Position numbers and translations under genes: made by a program
Part shown: positions 49,796 to 59,300 of the stretch, piece by piece
Layout: the number at the start of each line of letters is the position of its first letter
How positions within the stretch are numbered: the first letter of the stretch is position 1
Assembly: GCF_025655475.1 (NCBI RefSeq)
Contig: NZ_JAHTIK010000001.1
Location: 6,952,505-7,016,504, forward strand
Origin: Kitasatospora sp. DSM 101779
GTDB lineage: Bacteria > Actinomycetota > Actinomycetes > Streptomycetales > Streptomycetaceae
Direction of reading: 5' to 3'
Length of the DNA stretch: 64,000 nucleotides
Notes under the pieces: model-generated
Databases searched by the model: none
Seen by the model: the letters and a program-made list of their open reading frames with translations, nothing else
What the model was told of the DNA's origin: nothing

Positions 49796-50399
49796 GGTCG
49801 GCTCCGTCCTGCTCCCGGCGCGGGGCGGCGCCGCTGGGCCAGGCGAGCGTGCCGGTGCGGATCTCCTCGGCGATCGACTCCACCCACGCGGTCTCGGCGC
49901 GGGCGAGGGCGAGCGCGTACTCGGCCTCGATCACGAACAGCCTCGGCACGCCGGTCACCAGGGCCTCGGCCAGGCGTCGTTCGTCGTCGGCGGTGCGGTC
50001 GCGCAGGCGGCGGGCGCGTTCCGCCAGGGCGTCGCGGGCCCGCTCCGGACCGAGGGCGCCGAGGTGGCCGACCGCCCCGAGAAAGGGCGAGAACTCCCGT
50101 TCCGGGGTGCGGATCTGCTCGTCCAGCCGGCGGACGAGCTCCTCGTGACCGGCCTCGGTGATGCCGTAGACCGTCCGCTCGGGGCGGCTCCCGGCGCGTT
50201 CCCGGCCCCGGGCGGCCACCCAGCCGGCCTCCTCCAGGGCGGCGACGGTGTTGTAGAGGGTGCCGCGGTTCACCGCCGCGGCGTGGTGGGCGCTGCGTTC
50301 CCGCAGCTCGGCGAGGATCCGGTGCGGATGGGCATCGCCTTCGAGCAGCAGGCCGAGCAGGGCCGGGACGATCGGGTGGTCGAGCGCGCGTCGTGGCAT
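49788..50399 (-). CDS. PadR-family transcriptional regulator
   Basis: The 203-residue protein has the PadR winged helix (PIVPALLGLLLEGDAHPHRILAELRERSAHHAAAVNRGTLYNTVAALEEAGWVAARGRERAGSRPERTVYGITEAGHEEL) and a helical C-terminal dimer domain (AERARRLRDRTADDERRLAEALVTGVPRLFVIEAEYALALARAETAWVESIAEEI). The ATG has no Shine-Dalgarno site and lies directly after a repeat-rich promoter, so it is probably leaderless and autorepressed. It is coupled to a glycosidase-like gene, which it presumably controls. Confidence 0.92.
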   Translation of the reverse strand: MPRRALDHPIVPALLGLLLEGDAHPHRILAELRERSAHHAAAVNRGTLYNTVAALEEAGWVAARGRERAGSRPERTVYGITEAGHEELVRRLDEQIRTPEREFSPFLGAVGHLGALGPERARDALAERARRLRDRTADDERRLAEALVTGVPRLFVIEAEYALALARAETAWVESIAEEIRTGTLAWPSGAAPRREQDGADRD

Positions 50400-50428
50400 A
50401 GTCGAAATATATCAGTCGAAATAGACTA
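50399..50428 (-). promoter_or_regulatory. PadR operator/promoter region
   Basis: Direct repeat GTCGAAATA (50401-50409, 50415-50423) inside an inverted repeat TAGTC (50399-50403)/GACTA (50424-50428). It is the most AT-rich spot in its region and directly abuts the PadR start; TATATT on the minus strand could be the -10, with TTGCCA as an upstream -35. Probably the binding site for PadR itself. Confidence 0.6.
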
Positions 50429-50488
50429 ATTGGCAACGCGGAGCCGGATCGTCCGGATCGACTGCCGGTGCGGAACCGCACGCTCCGC

Positions 50489-52546
50489 ATGTCAGTGCCG
50501 GTCGAGATGATGTTCGACATGAAGGACGCAGCCGCCCTGGCCACCCACGCCGCCTATGCCGATGCCGTCGCCACCGCCGTGCAGGCGGCCGCGGCTTACT
50601 ACGCCGACGGCTCCACGCCGCTGGGCGACGACGAGTACGACGCGCTGCTGCGCTCGATCGAGGCCTGGGAGCAGGCGCAGCCCGGTGAGGTGCTGCCCGA
50701 CTCGCCGACCGGCAAGGTTGCCGGCGGCACGGCCCTCGGCGACGTCCCGCACAGCGTGCCGATGCTCAGCCTCGACAACGTGTTCTCCGCCGAGGAGCTC
50801 GCCGCCTGGGCCGCCGGGCTGGAGCGCCGGCTCGGCCGGCCCGTTGACGGCTGGTGCGTCGAGCCCAAGCTGGACGGCCTCGCCGTCGCGGCCCGCTACC
50901 GCGAGGGCCGGCTCGTCCGCCTGATCACCCGCGGCGACGGCCTCGCCGGTGAGGACATCGGCCACGCCGCCGACGCCGTCCTCGGCCTGCCGCAGACCCT
51001 CGCCGAGCCGATCGACGTCGAGCTGCGCGGCGAAGTCCTGCTCACCCAGAGCCAGTTCGAGCACGCCAACGAGGTGCGCACCGCTCACGGCGCCACCCCG
51101 TTCGCCAACCCCCGCAACGGCGCCGCCGGCACCCTCCGCGCCAAGGACCGCCCCTACCGCATCGAGCTCACCTTCTTCGCCTACGGGGCCATCGGCCTCG
51201 GCGGCCTCGGCCACAGCGCCCTGCTCGACCGGCTCGCCGCACTCGGCGCCAACACCGCGGCCAGCACCGCCGCCCGGCCCGGCCGCTGCGAGGGAATCGA
51301 CGAGGTCCGGCAGCGGATCGAGGAGATCGCCGCGCTGCGCGCCGCCCTGCCGTTCGGCATCGACGGCATCGTGGTGAAGGCCGACGCCGAGGCGGACCAG
51401 GAGCAGGCCGGCGCCGGCTCCCGCGCCCCGCGCTGGGCCGTCGCCTACAAGCTGCCCGCGGTGCACAAGGTCACCCGGCTGCTCGGCGTCGAGTGGAACG
51501 TCGGCCGCACCGGTGTGATCGCACCACGCGCCGTCCTGGAGCCGGTCGAGGTCGACGGCGTCACCATCACCTACGCCACCCTGCACAACCCGGCCGACAT
51601 CACCCGCCGCGGCCTGCTGATCGGCGACCAGGTCTTCGTCCACCGGGCCGGCGACGTCATCCCCCGGGTCGAGGCGCCGCTCGTCGACCAGCGCACCGGC
51701 GAGGAGCAGCCGATCGTCTTCCCCGCCGTCTGCCCGCGCTGCGGCGACGCCATCGACACCTCGCAGCAGCGCTGGCGGTGCGTGCGCGGCCGCGGCTGCC
51801 AGGCCGTCGCCTCGATCCGCTACGCCGTCGGCCGCGACCAGCTCGACGTCGAGGGGCTCGGCGGCACCCGCGCCGTCCAGCTCGTCGAGGCGGGCCTGGT
51901 CGCCGACCTCGCCGACCTCTTCGCGCTCACCCGCGAGCAGCTGCTCACCCTCGACCGGATGGGCGACACCAGTGCCGACAACCTGCTCGCGGCGATCGCC
52001 GAGGCCAGGACGCGACCGCTGAACCGGGTGTTCTGCGCGCTCGGCGTGCTTGGCACCGGCCGCTCGATGTCCCGCCGGATCGCCGCCCACTTCGGCAGCA
52101 TGGCGGCCGTCCGTGCCGCGGACGCCGAGGCACTCGCCGAGGTCGACGGCATCGGCCCGGAGAAGGCCACCGTCATCGTCGCCGAACTCGTCGAACTCGC
52201 ACCGGTGCTGGACAAACTGGCGGCGCACGGTGTCGGCACCGCCGTCACCCCGCCCGCCGCGGCCGCAGCCGTCTCCGAAGAAGGCCCGGCCGGCCCGCTC
52301 GCCGGTGAGGCCGTGGTGGTGACCGGCAGCATGACCGGCCCGCTGGCCGACCTGAGCCGCAACCAGATGAACGAGCTGATCGAGCGCGCCGGCGGCAAGG
52401 CGTCCTCGTCCGTCTCCAAGCGGACCACCCTGCTGGTGGCCGGCGAGAAGGCCGGCTCCAAGCGTGCCAAGGCCGAGGAGCTCGGCATCCGCGTCATCTC
52501 CCCGGAGGACCTGGCGGAGCTGGTGGCCGAGCTGCTGGTGGCGTAG
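50489..52546 (+). CDS. ligA: NAD-dependent DNA ligase LigA-type
   Basis: The product (685 residues from the ATG at 50489; ATGs at 50507-50519 are alternatives) has the Ia-domain start YYADGSTPLGDDEYDALLRSIEAWE, the adenylation motif CVEPKLDG with Lys127, the OB fold, a zinc site CPRCG...CVRGRGC, the helix-hairpin-helix repeats and a C-terminal BRCT domain (GPLAGEAVVVTGSMTG...ISPEDLAELV). It seals nicks using NAD. It is somewhat shorter than typical streptomycete LigA (about 730 residues), and several positions are unusual, so it may be a second, accessory LigA paralogue; I cannot tell from one window. Divergent from PadR. Confidence 0.9.
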   Translation: MSVPVEMMFDMKDAAALATHAAYADAVATAVQAAAAYYADGSTPLGDDEYDALLRSIEAWEQAQPGEVLPDSPTGKVAGGTALGDVPHSVPMLSLDNVFSAEELAAWAAGLERRLGRPVDGWCVEPKLDGLAVAARYREGRLVRLITRGDGLAGEDIGHAADAVLGLPQTLAEPIDVELRGEVLLTQSQFEHANEVRTAHGATPFANPRNGAAGTLRAKDRPYRIELTFFAYGAIGLGGLGHSALLDRLAALGANTAASTAARPGRCEGIDEVRQRIEEIAALRAALPFGIDGIVVKADAEADQEQAGAGSRAPRWAVAYKLPAVHKVTRLLGVEWNVGRTGVIAPRAVLEPVEVDGVTITYATLHNPADITRRGLLIGDQVFVHRAGDVIPRVEAPLVDQRTGEEQPIVFPAVCPRCGDAIDTSQQRWRCVRGRGCQAVASIRYAVGRDQLDVEGLGGTRAVQLVEAGLVADLADLFALTREQLLTLDRMGDTSADNLLAAIAEARTRPLNRVFCALGVLGTGRSMSRRIAAHFGSMAAVRAADAEALAEVDGIGPEKATVIVAELVELAPVLDKLAAHGVGTAVTPPAAAAAVSEEGPAGPLAGEAVVVTGSMTGPLADLSRNQMNELIERAGGKASSSVSKRTTLLVAGEKAGSKRAKAEELGIRVISPEDLAELVAELLVA

Positions 52547-52586
52547 GTCCGGGCTCGGGCCCCCGCGGAGCCGTACTCCGTCCACT

Positions 52587-52621
52587 GCCCCGGCGGTACC
52601 GACGTCCGGTGCCGTCGGGGC
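52587..52621 (+). terminator. Hairpin terminator after the ligase gene
   Basis: A 15-bp stem containing two G-U pairs (52587-52601 with 52607-52621) and 5-nt loop, 40 bases after the ligase stop. The rest of 52622-52837 has no recognisable feature. Confidence 0.7.
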
Positions 52622-52837
52622 GAGGGGGTGCGGGGTGGCGGAGGTCCGACGGGTGTGGAGCGTGCCCGTGTCGGCCTGCTGGCGGGTCGTCGTCCGCTGT
52701 GGAGGTCCGCATCGGCCTCGACCCTCGCGACCGGGCCAAGGAGACCGGTGCCCCGGGGACTTCACCGCCGACTTGGTGTGGCCCGGCCCGCAGCGGCTCG
52801 GCCGCGACCGGGCCGGCGCCGTCCACCCCACACGCTG

Positions 52838-53428
52838 TCAGCCGGCGGTCGGGGTCGCGGGTTCCCACGGCCGGACCCAGGGGTCGGGCCATGCCTCGGC
52901 TGCGGCGAGCAGCGGGTCGAAGGTCGCGCCGTCGATGCTCTCGCGGATGACGTCCGCGTGACCGCCGTGCCGTGCCGTCTCCTCGATCAAGTGCAGCAGG
53001 ACCCAGCGGATCGACCATTCCTTGACCTCTGCGGGAATCCACGGAGCCCCCTGCGGCACCGGAACGGCCTGCCCGAGGTCCGGAATTCCGGTGATCACTG
53101 CGTCGGTCCGATCGGCCGCCTCGGCATATGCGGCCAGGACCGCGGCCAGGGTCTCGTCCGGGGCGAGCCGGAATTCGTCCGTGTCCGACTCCTCTGTCTT
53201 CCGCCGCGTCCCGTGCTGCTGCTGAAGGATGAGGTCGGTCCAGAACTCCTCGCACCGTGTGGCGTGCTTGATGAGACCGCCGATGCTCAACTCGCTGCCG
53301 GTGGAGGCCGTGCGGGCCTGCTCCTCGGTCAGGCCGTAGGCGGTGACCCGCAGTGCGCGCCGCTGGTGGGCCAGGTAGGCGGTCAGCGCCGTGCGCTCGT
53401 CGGCGACAGGTGGGACGACTCTCGGCAT
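52838..53428 (-). CDS. DinB-family protein (DUF664)
   Basis: The 196-residue protein is a four-helix DinB-type bundle: ALTAYLAHQRRALRVTAYGLTEEQARTASTGSELSIGGLIKHATRCEEFWTDLIL, then PAEVKEWSIRWVLLHLIEETARHGGHADVIRESIDG. The His of LIKHAT and the His pair in ARHGGHAD are the family's metal ligands. Members may be thiol-dependent transferases (mycothiol/bacillithiol) or S-transferases; the actual reaction is unknown. Start is the ATG at 53428. An inverted repeat lies just upstream. Confidence 0.9.
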   Translation of the reverse strand: MPRVVPPVADERTALTAYLAHQRRALRVTAYGLTEEQARTASTGSELSIGGLIKHATRCEEFWTDLILQQQHGTRRKTEESDTDEFRLAPDETLAAVLAAYAEAADRTDAVITGIPDLGQAVPVPQGAPWIPAEVKEWSIRWVLLHLIEETARHGGHADVIRESIDGATFDPLLAAAEAWPDPWVRPWEPATPTAG

Positions 53429-53445
53429 GGCGGGGCCCTCTCACT

Positions 53446-53461
53446 CTGCAAAGCCTTGCAG
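53446..53461 (-). promoter_or_regulatory. 16-bp palindromic operator candidate upstream of the DinB gene
   Basis: CTGCAA-AGCC-TTGCAG is a perfect inverted repeat 18 bases before the start. No regulator is adjacent. Confidence 0.5.
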
Positions 53462-53689
53462 CAAGTTTCAGGAGGACTCTAACGTCGACGCCGGCGCACG
53501 TACACCTCGCCGATCAACCCGAACCCCGACCTCCGGCGCCGGTTCTGCCGCCCGCGGTGCCGGCGGGCGATGCGGACGAGCCGAAGCCTTGCGCACGCAC
53601 ACGGCGGCAGGTCGTGCGGTGGGAAGTCCTGTTGGCGGCCTCTGCGGTGCTTGCGCACCGGTCGATTCGGCATTCCGCTGAATGTCTGT
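53462..53689. other. Intergenic stretch without recognised gene
   Basis: A basic 64-codon frame on the minus strand (53479-53673) has no recognisable protein motif and no clear ribosome site, so I do not call a gene. Nothing else is seen. Confidence 0.6.
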
Positions 53690-53758
53690 TAACCGGTTAG
53701 CGGTGTTTTGTCGGTGATGGCCGGAAATCATTGACCCAACATTCCTTCGCGATAGTAT
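53690..53758 (+). promoter_or_regulatory. Promoter of the LuxR-type regulator, with a palindrome
   Basis: TAACCGGTTA (53690-53699) is a perfect 10-bp palindrome. TTGACC (53731-53736) and TAGTAT (53753-53758), 16 bp apart, form a good promoter, giving a leader of about 90 bases before the ATG at 53858. The whole segment is AT-rich for this genome. Confidence 0.65.
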
Positions 53759-53857
53759 GTTAATTACCGATACACGCGTGGCACCTGTCGCGGGCGCTTG
53801 TCTCCGTCACCACGGATCACACGGGAAACGGTGCCGACCACGAGTTGCGAGGTAGTG

Positions 53858-54592
53858 ATGCCAGGGCCAGCCGTCGCACCCCGGAGCAGCAACCCCGCCG
53901 GTGCACCCCCGCAGTCCGTTCGAGTCATGATCGTCGACGAGTCCTCCGTCATCCGGGACGGGCTGTGCACGCTGCTCGCCCCCGCCGCCGACATCGAGGT
54001 GGTCGCCGCCACCGACAGCGGCGCCCGCGCCGTCCACCTGGCCGCCGTGCACGGCCCGCACGTCCTGGTCACCGGCCTTCACCTGCGCGGCATGTCCTGC
54101 CTGGACCTGCTGCGCCGACTGGACGCCGAACGGCTGCCCGTCCGGCCGCGGCTGGTGGTCTTCGCCCAGCACGACAACGAGGACATGGTGAAGGACGTGC
54201 TGCAGGCGCCCACCCACGGCCTGCTGGTCAAGGACACCAGCCGGGAGGAGTTGGCGGGCGCCGTCCGGGCCGCGGCCCGCGGCGAGGCCGTCTTCTCGCC
54301 CAGCGTCTCCCACCGCCTGGTGGAGTGGTACCGCACCGCCGGCAGCCGCCGGCTGCGGCCGGCCTCCCGCACCGCGCTGAAGTCGCTGACCATCCGTGAG
54401 CGCGAGGTGCTCCGGCTGATCGCCGAGGGTCTCTCCCCGCTGGAGATGGCCGACCGGCTCTGCATCGGCGAGGCGACCGTGCGGACCCACGTCTACCGGC
54501 TGCGCACCAAACTGGAGTTGAAGGACCGCGCCCAGCTCGTCGCCTTCGCCTACCAGGCCGGGGTGACCGCCGAGGAGGGGTTCGCGGCATGA
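53858..54592 (+). CDS. LuxR-family response regulator lacking the phosphorylation Asp
   Basis: The ATG at 53858 follows GAGG. The 244-residue protein has a receiver-like domain (22-135) and a LuxR helix-turn-helix (175-240: LTIREREVLRLIAEGLSPLEMADRLCIGEATVRTHVYRLRTKLELKDRAQLV). In the receiver the acidic pocket is D27-E28, Lys125 is kept, but the phosphoacceptor Asp is Gly73 (VLVTGLHLRGM) and the Thr/Ser switch is Ala103. It is therefore an atypical response regulator that should not be phosphorylated in the usual way. It is coupled to the VOC gene and faces the NRPS genes, which it may control. Confidence 0.9.
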   Translation: MPGPAVAPRSSNPAGAPPQSVRVMIVDESSVIRDGLCTLLAPAADIEVVAATDSGARAVHLAAVHGPHVLVTGLHLRGMSCLDLLRRLDAERLPVRPRLVVFAQHDNEDMVKDVLQAPTHGLLVKDTSREELAGAVRAAARGEAVFSPSVSHRLVEWYRTAGSRRLRPASRTALKSLTIREREVLRLIAEGLSPLEMADRLCIGEATVRTHVYRLRTKLELKDRAQLVAFAYQAGVTAEEGFAA

Positions 54593-54954
54593 CCGTCCGC
54601 CTCTACCAGGTGGCCGTGGACGCACTCGATCCTGCCGCGCTGGCCCGCTTCTGGGCGGCCGTGCTGGGCCACCGCATCCTGCTGGAGAGCGCCGGCGAGG
54701 TGGTCGTCGGCGCGGACGAACACGCCTACCCGGGGCTGGTGTTCGTGCCCGTCGCGGAACGCCGCAAGGGCAAGAACCGGCTGCACCTGGACCTCGTTCC
54801 GGACGACCGCGGGGCCGAGGTCGCCCGGCTGCTGGCACTCAGCGCCACCCCGGCCGACGTCGGCCAACCCGTCGACGCCGGCTGGACGGTGCTCGCCGAC
54901 CCGGAGGGCAACGAGTTCTGCGTGCTCGACCCGAAGCGGTCGCTGCTGGGCTGA
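54589..54954 (+). CDS. VOC-fold (glyoxalase-like) protein
   Basis: The 121-residue protein starts with ATGA overlapping the regulator stop. It reads YQVAVDALDPAALARFWAAVLGH...VFVPVAE...KNRLHLDLVPDD...TVLADPEGNEFCVLDP, a typical VOC-superfamily single domain with the end motif DPEGNEFCVL. Such proteins act as resistance proteins, dioxygenases or isomerases; the metal ligands here are not clear. It ends 7 bases before the convergent exporter stop. Confidence 0.87.
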   Translation: MTVRLYQVAVDALDPAALARFWAAVLGHRILLESAGEVVVGADEHAYPGLVFVPVAERRKGKNRLHLDLVPDDRGAEVARLLALSATPADVGQPVDAGWTVLADPEGNEFCVLDPKRSLLG

Positions 54955-54961
54955 CTTGTCG

Positions 54962-56269
54962 TCAGACCGGTTCGCCCGCCGGGACCGGCGTCGCGTCCGC
55001 GTCCGCCTCGGCGGCCCCGGGGGAGTCGTCCAGCGCCCGCAGGTTCCGGGCCGAGCGGATCAGGTACAGCACCACCGGGGAGACCAGCATCCAGCCTCCG
55101 GCCACCAGCAGCACCCCCGGCACGGAGGTCGCCGCGGCGACCGGCCCGACCAGCGCCTGGCCCACCGGCAGCAGGGCGATGCTGCCCAGCCACTCGTAGG
55201 AGGCCACCCGGGACATCACCGGCAGCGGGATGTGCTGCTGCAGCGCGGTGTAGAAGTACACGTTGAACATGGCGACGCCGACCCCGCCGACCAGTGCCGC
55301 GCCGGCCACCACCGCCGTCCGCGCGGGCACCGCGAGCGCCACCAGCTGCAGTCCGTACAGCCCGAGCGGGACGAAGGTGGCGCGCAACAGGAAGCGCGGC
55401 CGGTACCGGAGCGCGATCACCCCGCCGACCACCGCTCCGAGCCCCGAGCAGGCGGCGATCGCCGCCCAGGCGGAGGCGCCGCCCAGGTCGGACTTGGCCA
55501 CCGCCGGGCCGAGCACCAGTACCGAGGGCAGCGCCAGCAGGTGGAAGGTCGCCGCCCACAGCACCATCGACCACAGCCAGGTGCGAGAGCGGAACTCCTG
55601 CCAGCCCTCGGCCAGTCCGCGCAGCACCGAGGCGGAGGCGGAGGCAGAGTCCCCGGCCGCCCGAACAGCCGTCCGCACCGCCGGGCGGGCGAGCGACAGG
55701 GCGACGGCGCTGGCGGCGAAGGTCAGCGCATCGGCGAGCAGTGCCGCCCCGGGGCTGAGGACGGCGATCAGCACGCCCGCGACGGCCGGGCCGACGGTGT
55801 AGGCGAGGTTGTCGCTGAGACCGACCAGCCCGTTGGCCTGCTGCAGCCGGTCGGGTTCGACCCACTCGGCGACCAGCCCGGTGGACGTCGGGCGGAAGAA
55901 CGCCGCCGCCGTCCCCCAGACCAGCTGGAGCAGCACCAGCGAGAGCAGCGTGGCGTGCCCCGTCCAGAGCAGAACGCCCTGGGCGGCCTGCGAGCCGAAC
56001 CGCACCAGGTCGCAGACGACCATCAGCCGGCGCCGCTCGATCCGGTCCGCGACCACGCCGCCGACCAGCACCAGCAGCACGCCCGGCGCGATGCCGGCGG
56101 CGAGCACCAGGCCCAGCGCGCCGGCACCGCGGCCGAGGTCCAGCACGGCGAAGGCGAGGGCGACCGCCACGATGGCGTCGCCGAGGATGGAGAGGCTCTG
56201 CCCCGTGTAGTACAGCGCGAAGTTGCGGTTGTGCAGCACCTCGGGGATCCGTGCCCGTCGCCTGCCCAT
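54962..56269 (-). CDS. MFS exporter (EntS/MFS_3-like) of the NRPS locus
   Basis: The ATG at 56269 gives 435 residues with about twelve helices. The start LHNRNFALYYTGQSLSILGDAIVAVALAFAVLDLG and the motif VVADRIERRRLMVVCDLVRF fit the MFS_3 group (EntS-like), which often exports peptides and siderophores. It follows the second NRPS gene by 67 bases in the same direction, so it probably exports the cluster's product. The C-terminus is acidic. Confidence 0.88.
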   Translation of the reverse strand: MGRRRARIPEVLHNRNFALYYTGQSLSILGDAIVAVALAFAVLDLGRGAGALGLVLAAGIAPGVLLVLVGGVVADRIERRRLMVVCDLVRFGSQAAQGVLLWTGHATLLSLVLLQLVWGTAAAFFRPTSTGLVAEWVEPDRLQQANGLVGLSDNLAYTVGPAVAGVLIAVLSPGAALLADALTFAASAVALSLARPAVRTAVRAAGDSASASASVLRGLAEGWQEFRSRTWLWSMVLWAATFHLLALPSVLVLGPAVAKSDLGGASAWAAIAACSGLGAVVGGVIALRYRPRFLLRATFVPLGLYGLQLVALAVPARTAVVAGAALVGGVGVAMFNVYFYTALQQHIPLPVMSRVASYEWLGSIALLPVGQALVGPVAAATSVPGVLLVAGGWMLVSPVVLYLIRSARNLRALDDSPGAAEADADATPVPAGEPV

Positions 56270-56336
56270 CCTGCTGCCCTCTCGTTCCGGTCGGTGGCGT
56301 TCTGGTCGATCGCGGCGGTGCTGGTGCCGGCGCCGG

Positions 56337-59300
56337 TCAGGCGCCGGGCGCCCGGTCGGTGTCCGCGGACAGCACGGCGTCCAACTGGTCCTCGTCGAGG
56401 CCGCCGAGCACCGCCTCGACGACCTTGACGGCCAGTGCTTCCACGGTGGGGGCGTCGAAGAGGTCCCGCAGCGGGAGGTCGACGCCGAAGTCGCGGCGGA
56501 TCCGGGCGGCGAGCCGGGTGGCCAGCAGCGAGTGGCCGCCGAGGTCGAAGAAGTCGTCGCGGATGCCGACCCGTTCGCGGCCGAGCAGCTCGCCGTAGAG
56601 CCCGGCGAGGGTCTGCTCGACCTCGTCGCGCGGTGCCTCGTAGCCGGCCGTGCGGGCGGTCGGGGCCGGGGCCTCGGCGAGCGCCTTGCGGTCCGTCTTG
56701 CCGTTCGCGGAGAGCGGCACGGCGGCCAGGGCGACGAACGCGGCGGGCACCATGTAGCCGGGCAGCAGGCGGGCGAGATACGCGCGGACCGCGTCCTCCG
56801 CAGACTCACCGGGGCCGCCCGCGGCCGGCACCCAGTACGCCACCAGGCGGGGTTCGCCCGGGGTGTCCTCGCGCAGCAGCACCACGGCCTCGGCGACCGC
56901 GGGGTGGCCGGTCAGCACGGCCTCGATCTCGCCGAGTTCGATCCGCAGGCCGCGCAGCTTCACCTGGTGGTCGAGCCGGCCGAGGTGTTCCAGGGCGCCG
57001 TCGGGGCGGCGCCGGACGAGGTCGCCGGTGCGGTAGAGGCGGGCCGCCGGATCGGCGGAGAACCGGTCCGGCAGGAACCGCTCCTCGGTGAGGTCGGGGC
57101 GGCCCCAGTAGCCGGCCGCGACCTGCAGGCCGCCGAGGTACAGCTCGCCGGGCCGGCCGACCGGGACGGGCCGGCCGTGCGCATCCAGCACGTGCAGTCG
57201 GGTATTGGCGACGGGGTGGCCGATCGGCACGCCCGCGGTGTCCTCCGCCGTGCACGTCCAGCGGGTGACGTGCACGGCCGCCTCGGTCGGCCCGTACAGG
57301 TTGTCGATCGGGGCGGTGATGCCGGCGGCCCGGCAGCGGCGCACCAGTTCGCCGGGCAGCGTCTCGCCGCTGCACAGGATCTGGCGGACGCCGCGCAGTG
57401 CGTCAGGTTCGGCGCCGTCCAGGAAGACCTGGAGCATCGAGGGCACGAAGTGCACCACGGTGATCCGTTCCTGCGCGATCACCTCGGCCAGGTAGCGCGG
57501 GTCACGGTGGCCGTCGGGCTCGGCCAGCACCAGCGCGGCGCCCGCGGTGAGCGGCACCAGCAGCTCCCAGAGCGAGACGTCGAAGCCGATCGGGGTCTTC
57601 TGCAGCACCCGGTCGCGGCCGTCGACGGCGAAGGCGTCGCGCAGCCAGACGGTGTGGTTGAGCAGCCCGGCATGGGTGTTGACGACGCCCTTGGGCCGCC
57701 CGGTCGATCCGGAGGTGTAGAGCACGTACGCCGGGTCGGCGGCGGCACGCGCGATCTGCGGCGCGGTGTCGGGGAATCCGGCGTCCTCGCCGGGCTCGAC
57801 CAGGGCGGGCAGTGGGCCCTCCAGTCGGCCGGCAAGCTCCGCGGTGCCGATCAGCACGGGCACCTCGGCGTCGGCCAGCACGTACCCCAGCCGGTCGGCC
57901 GGGTAGGACGGGTCCAGCGGCACGTAGGCGGCGCCCGCGCGGAGCACCGCGAGCAGAGCGGTCACCAGGGCGGGGGAGCGCTCCAGCAGGACACCGACCC
58001 GGTCGCCCGGCCGCACCCCGAGGCCGATCAGCCGGTGCGCCAGGCGGTTGGCCCGTCGGTCGAGTTCGCGGTAGCCGACCTGCTCGTCCCCGCGGACCAG
58101 GGCGACGGCGTCCGGGGTCCGGGAGGCCTGCTGCGCGACCAGATCGGCGACGGTGGTGTCGGCGGGCAGGTCCATCGCGGTGGCGTTCCACGCGGCGAGC
58201 TGCCGCTCCTCCTCCTCGGTGAGCAGCGGCAGCCGGGAGACCGGCAGCGCCGGGTCGGCGGCCGCACCGGCGAGCAGCCGGCACAGGTGGCCGTGCAGCC
58301 GTTCGACGGTGGCGGGTTCGAACAGGTCGCGGTCGTACTCGTACGCGACCCGCAGCCCGCCCTCCGGGCCCGCCTCCACCACGACGCACAGCTCGGCCCG
58401 GGCGCCGGAGGTGTCGATCTCGATGGTGCGGGCCCGCAGCGGGCCCGGGGCCGCGCCCGCCGGGTGCGCGTTGAAGGCGAACAGCACCGGGGTGAGCGGG
58501 CTGCGGCCCCCGCGACCCGGCGCGAGTTCCTCCACCAGCCGTTCGAACGGGGCCTCCTGGTGCTCGAAGGCGCCGAGCACCCGGTCGCGGGCCTGCCCGA
58601 GCAGTTCGGTGAAGGCCGGGTCGGTGGAGAGGTCGGCCTGCAGCAGCACGGTGTTGAGGAAGAACCCGGCTGCGGACTCGAACTCGGGGCGGCTGCGGCC
58701 GCTCACCGGCACCCCGACCGGGACCTTCGGGCTGCCCGTCCAGCGGTGCAGCACCGCCTGGAAGCCGGCCAGCGCGGTCATGAACAGGGTGCTGCCCGAC
58801 GACCTGCCGAGGCCCTCCAGTGCTGCCGTGAGGTCCGCGGGCAGGGTGCGGCGCAGCACCGCGCCGCGGCCCCGGCCGGAGGCGCGCGGACGGTCCACGG
58901 GAAGCTCCAGCGGTTGGACGCCGTCCGCGAGTTCGGCCCGCCACCAGGCGAGGTCCTCGGCGACCGCTCCGGACGCCGCCCGCTCCTGCTGCCAGGCCGC
59001 GAACTCCCGGTACTGGCCCGCCCGCCCGGCGAACTGCGGTGCGCGGCCCGCCGAACGGGCCCGGTACGCCTGCCAGAGCTCGTCGAGCAGCACGTCCACC
59101 GACCAGCCGTCGCTGTTGATGTGGTGCTGGGCGAGGACGACCCGGGCGGCACCGCCGGGCAGCAGCACGGCGGTGACCCGCAGCACCGGGCCGTTCTCCA
59201 GGTCGAACGGCAGGTCGGCCTCGGCCCGTGCGGTGGCGGCGAGTTCGCGTTCGGCATCGGCCGCCGGCAGGGCGGTCAGGTCGACGGCCCGCACCGGGAC

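Noticed and set aside
53479..53673. Basic 64-codon frame on the minus strand in the gap before the LuxR-type regulator
   Set aside because: No ribosome site, no motif, and Arg-rich composition typical of chance frames.
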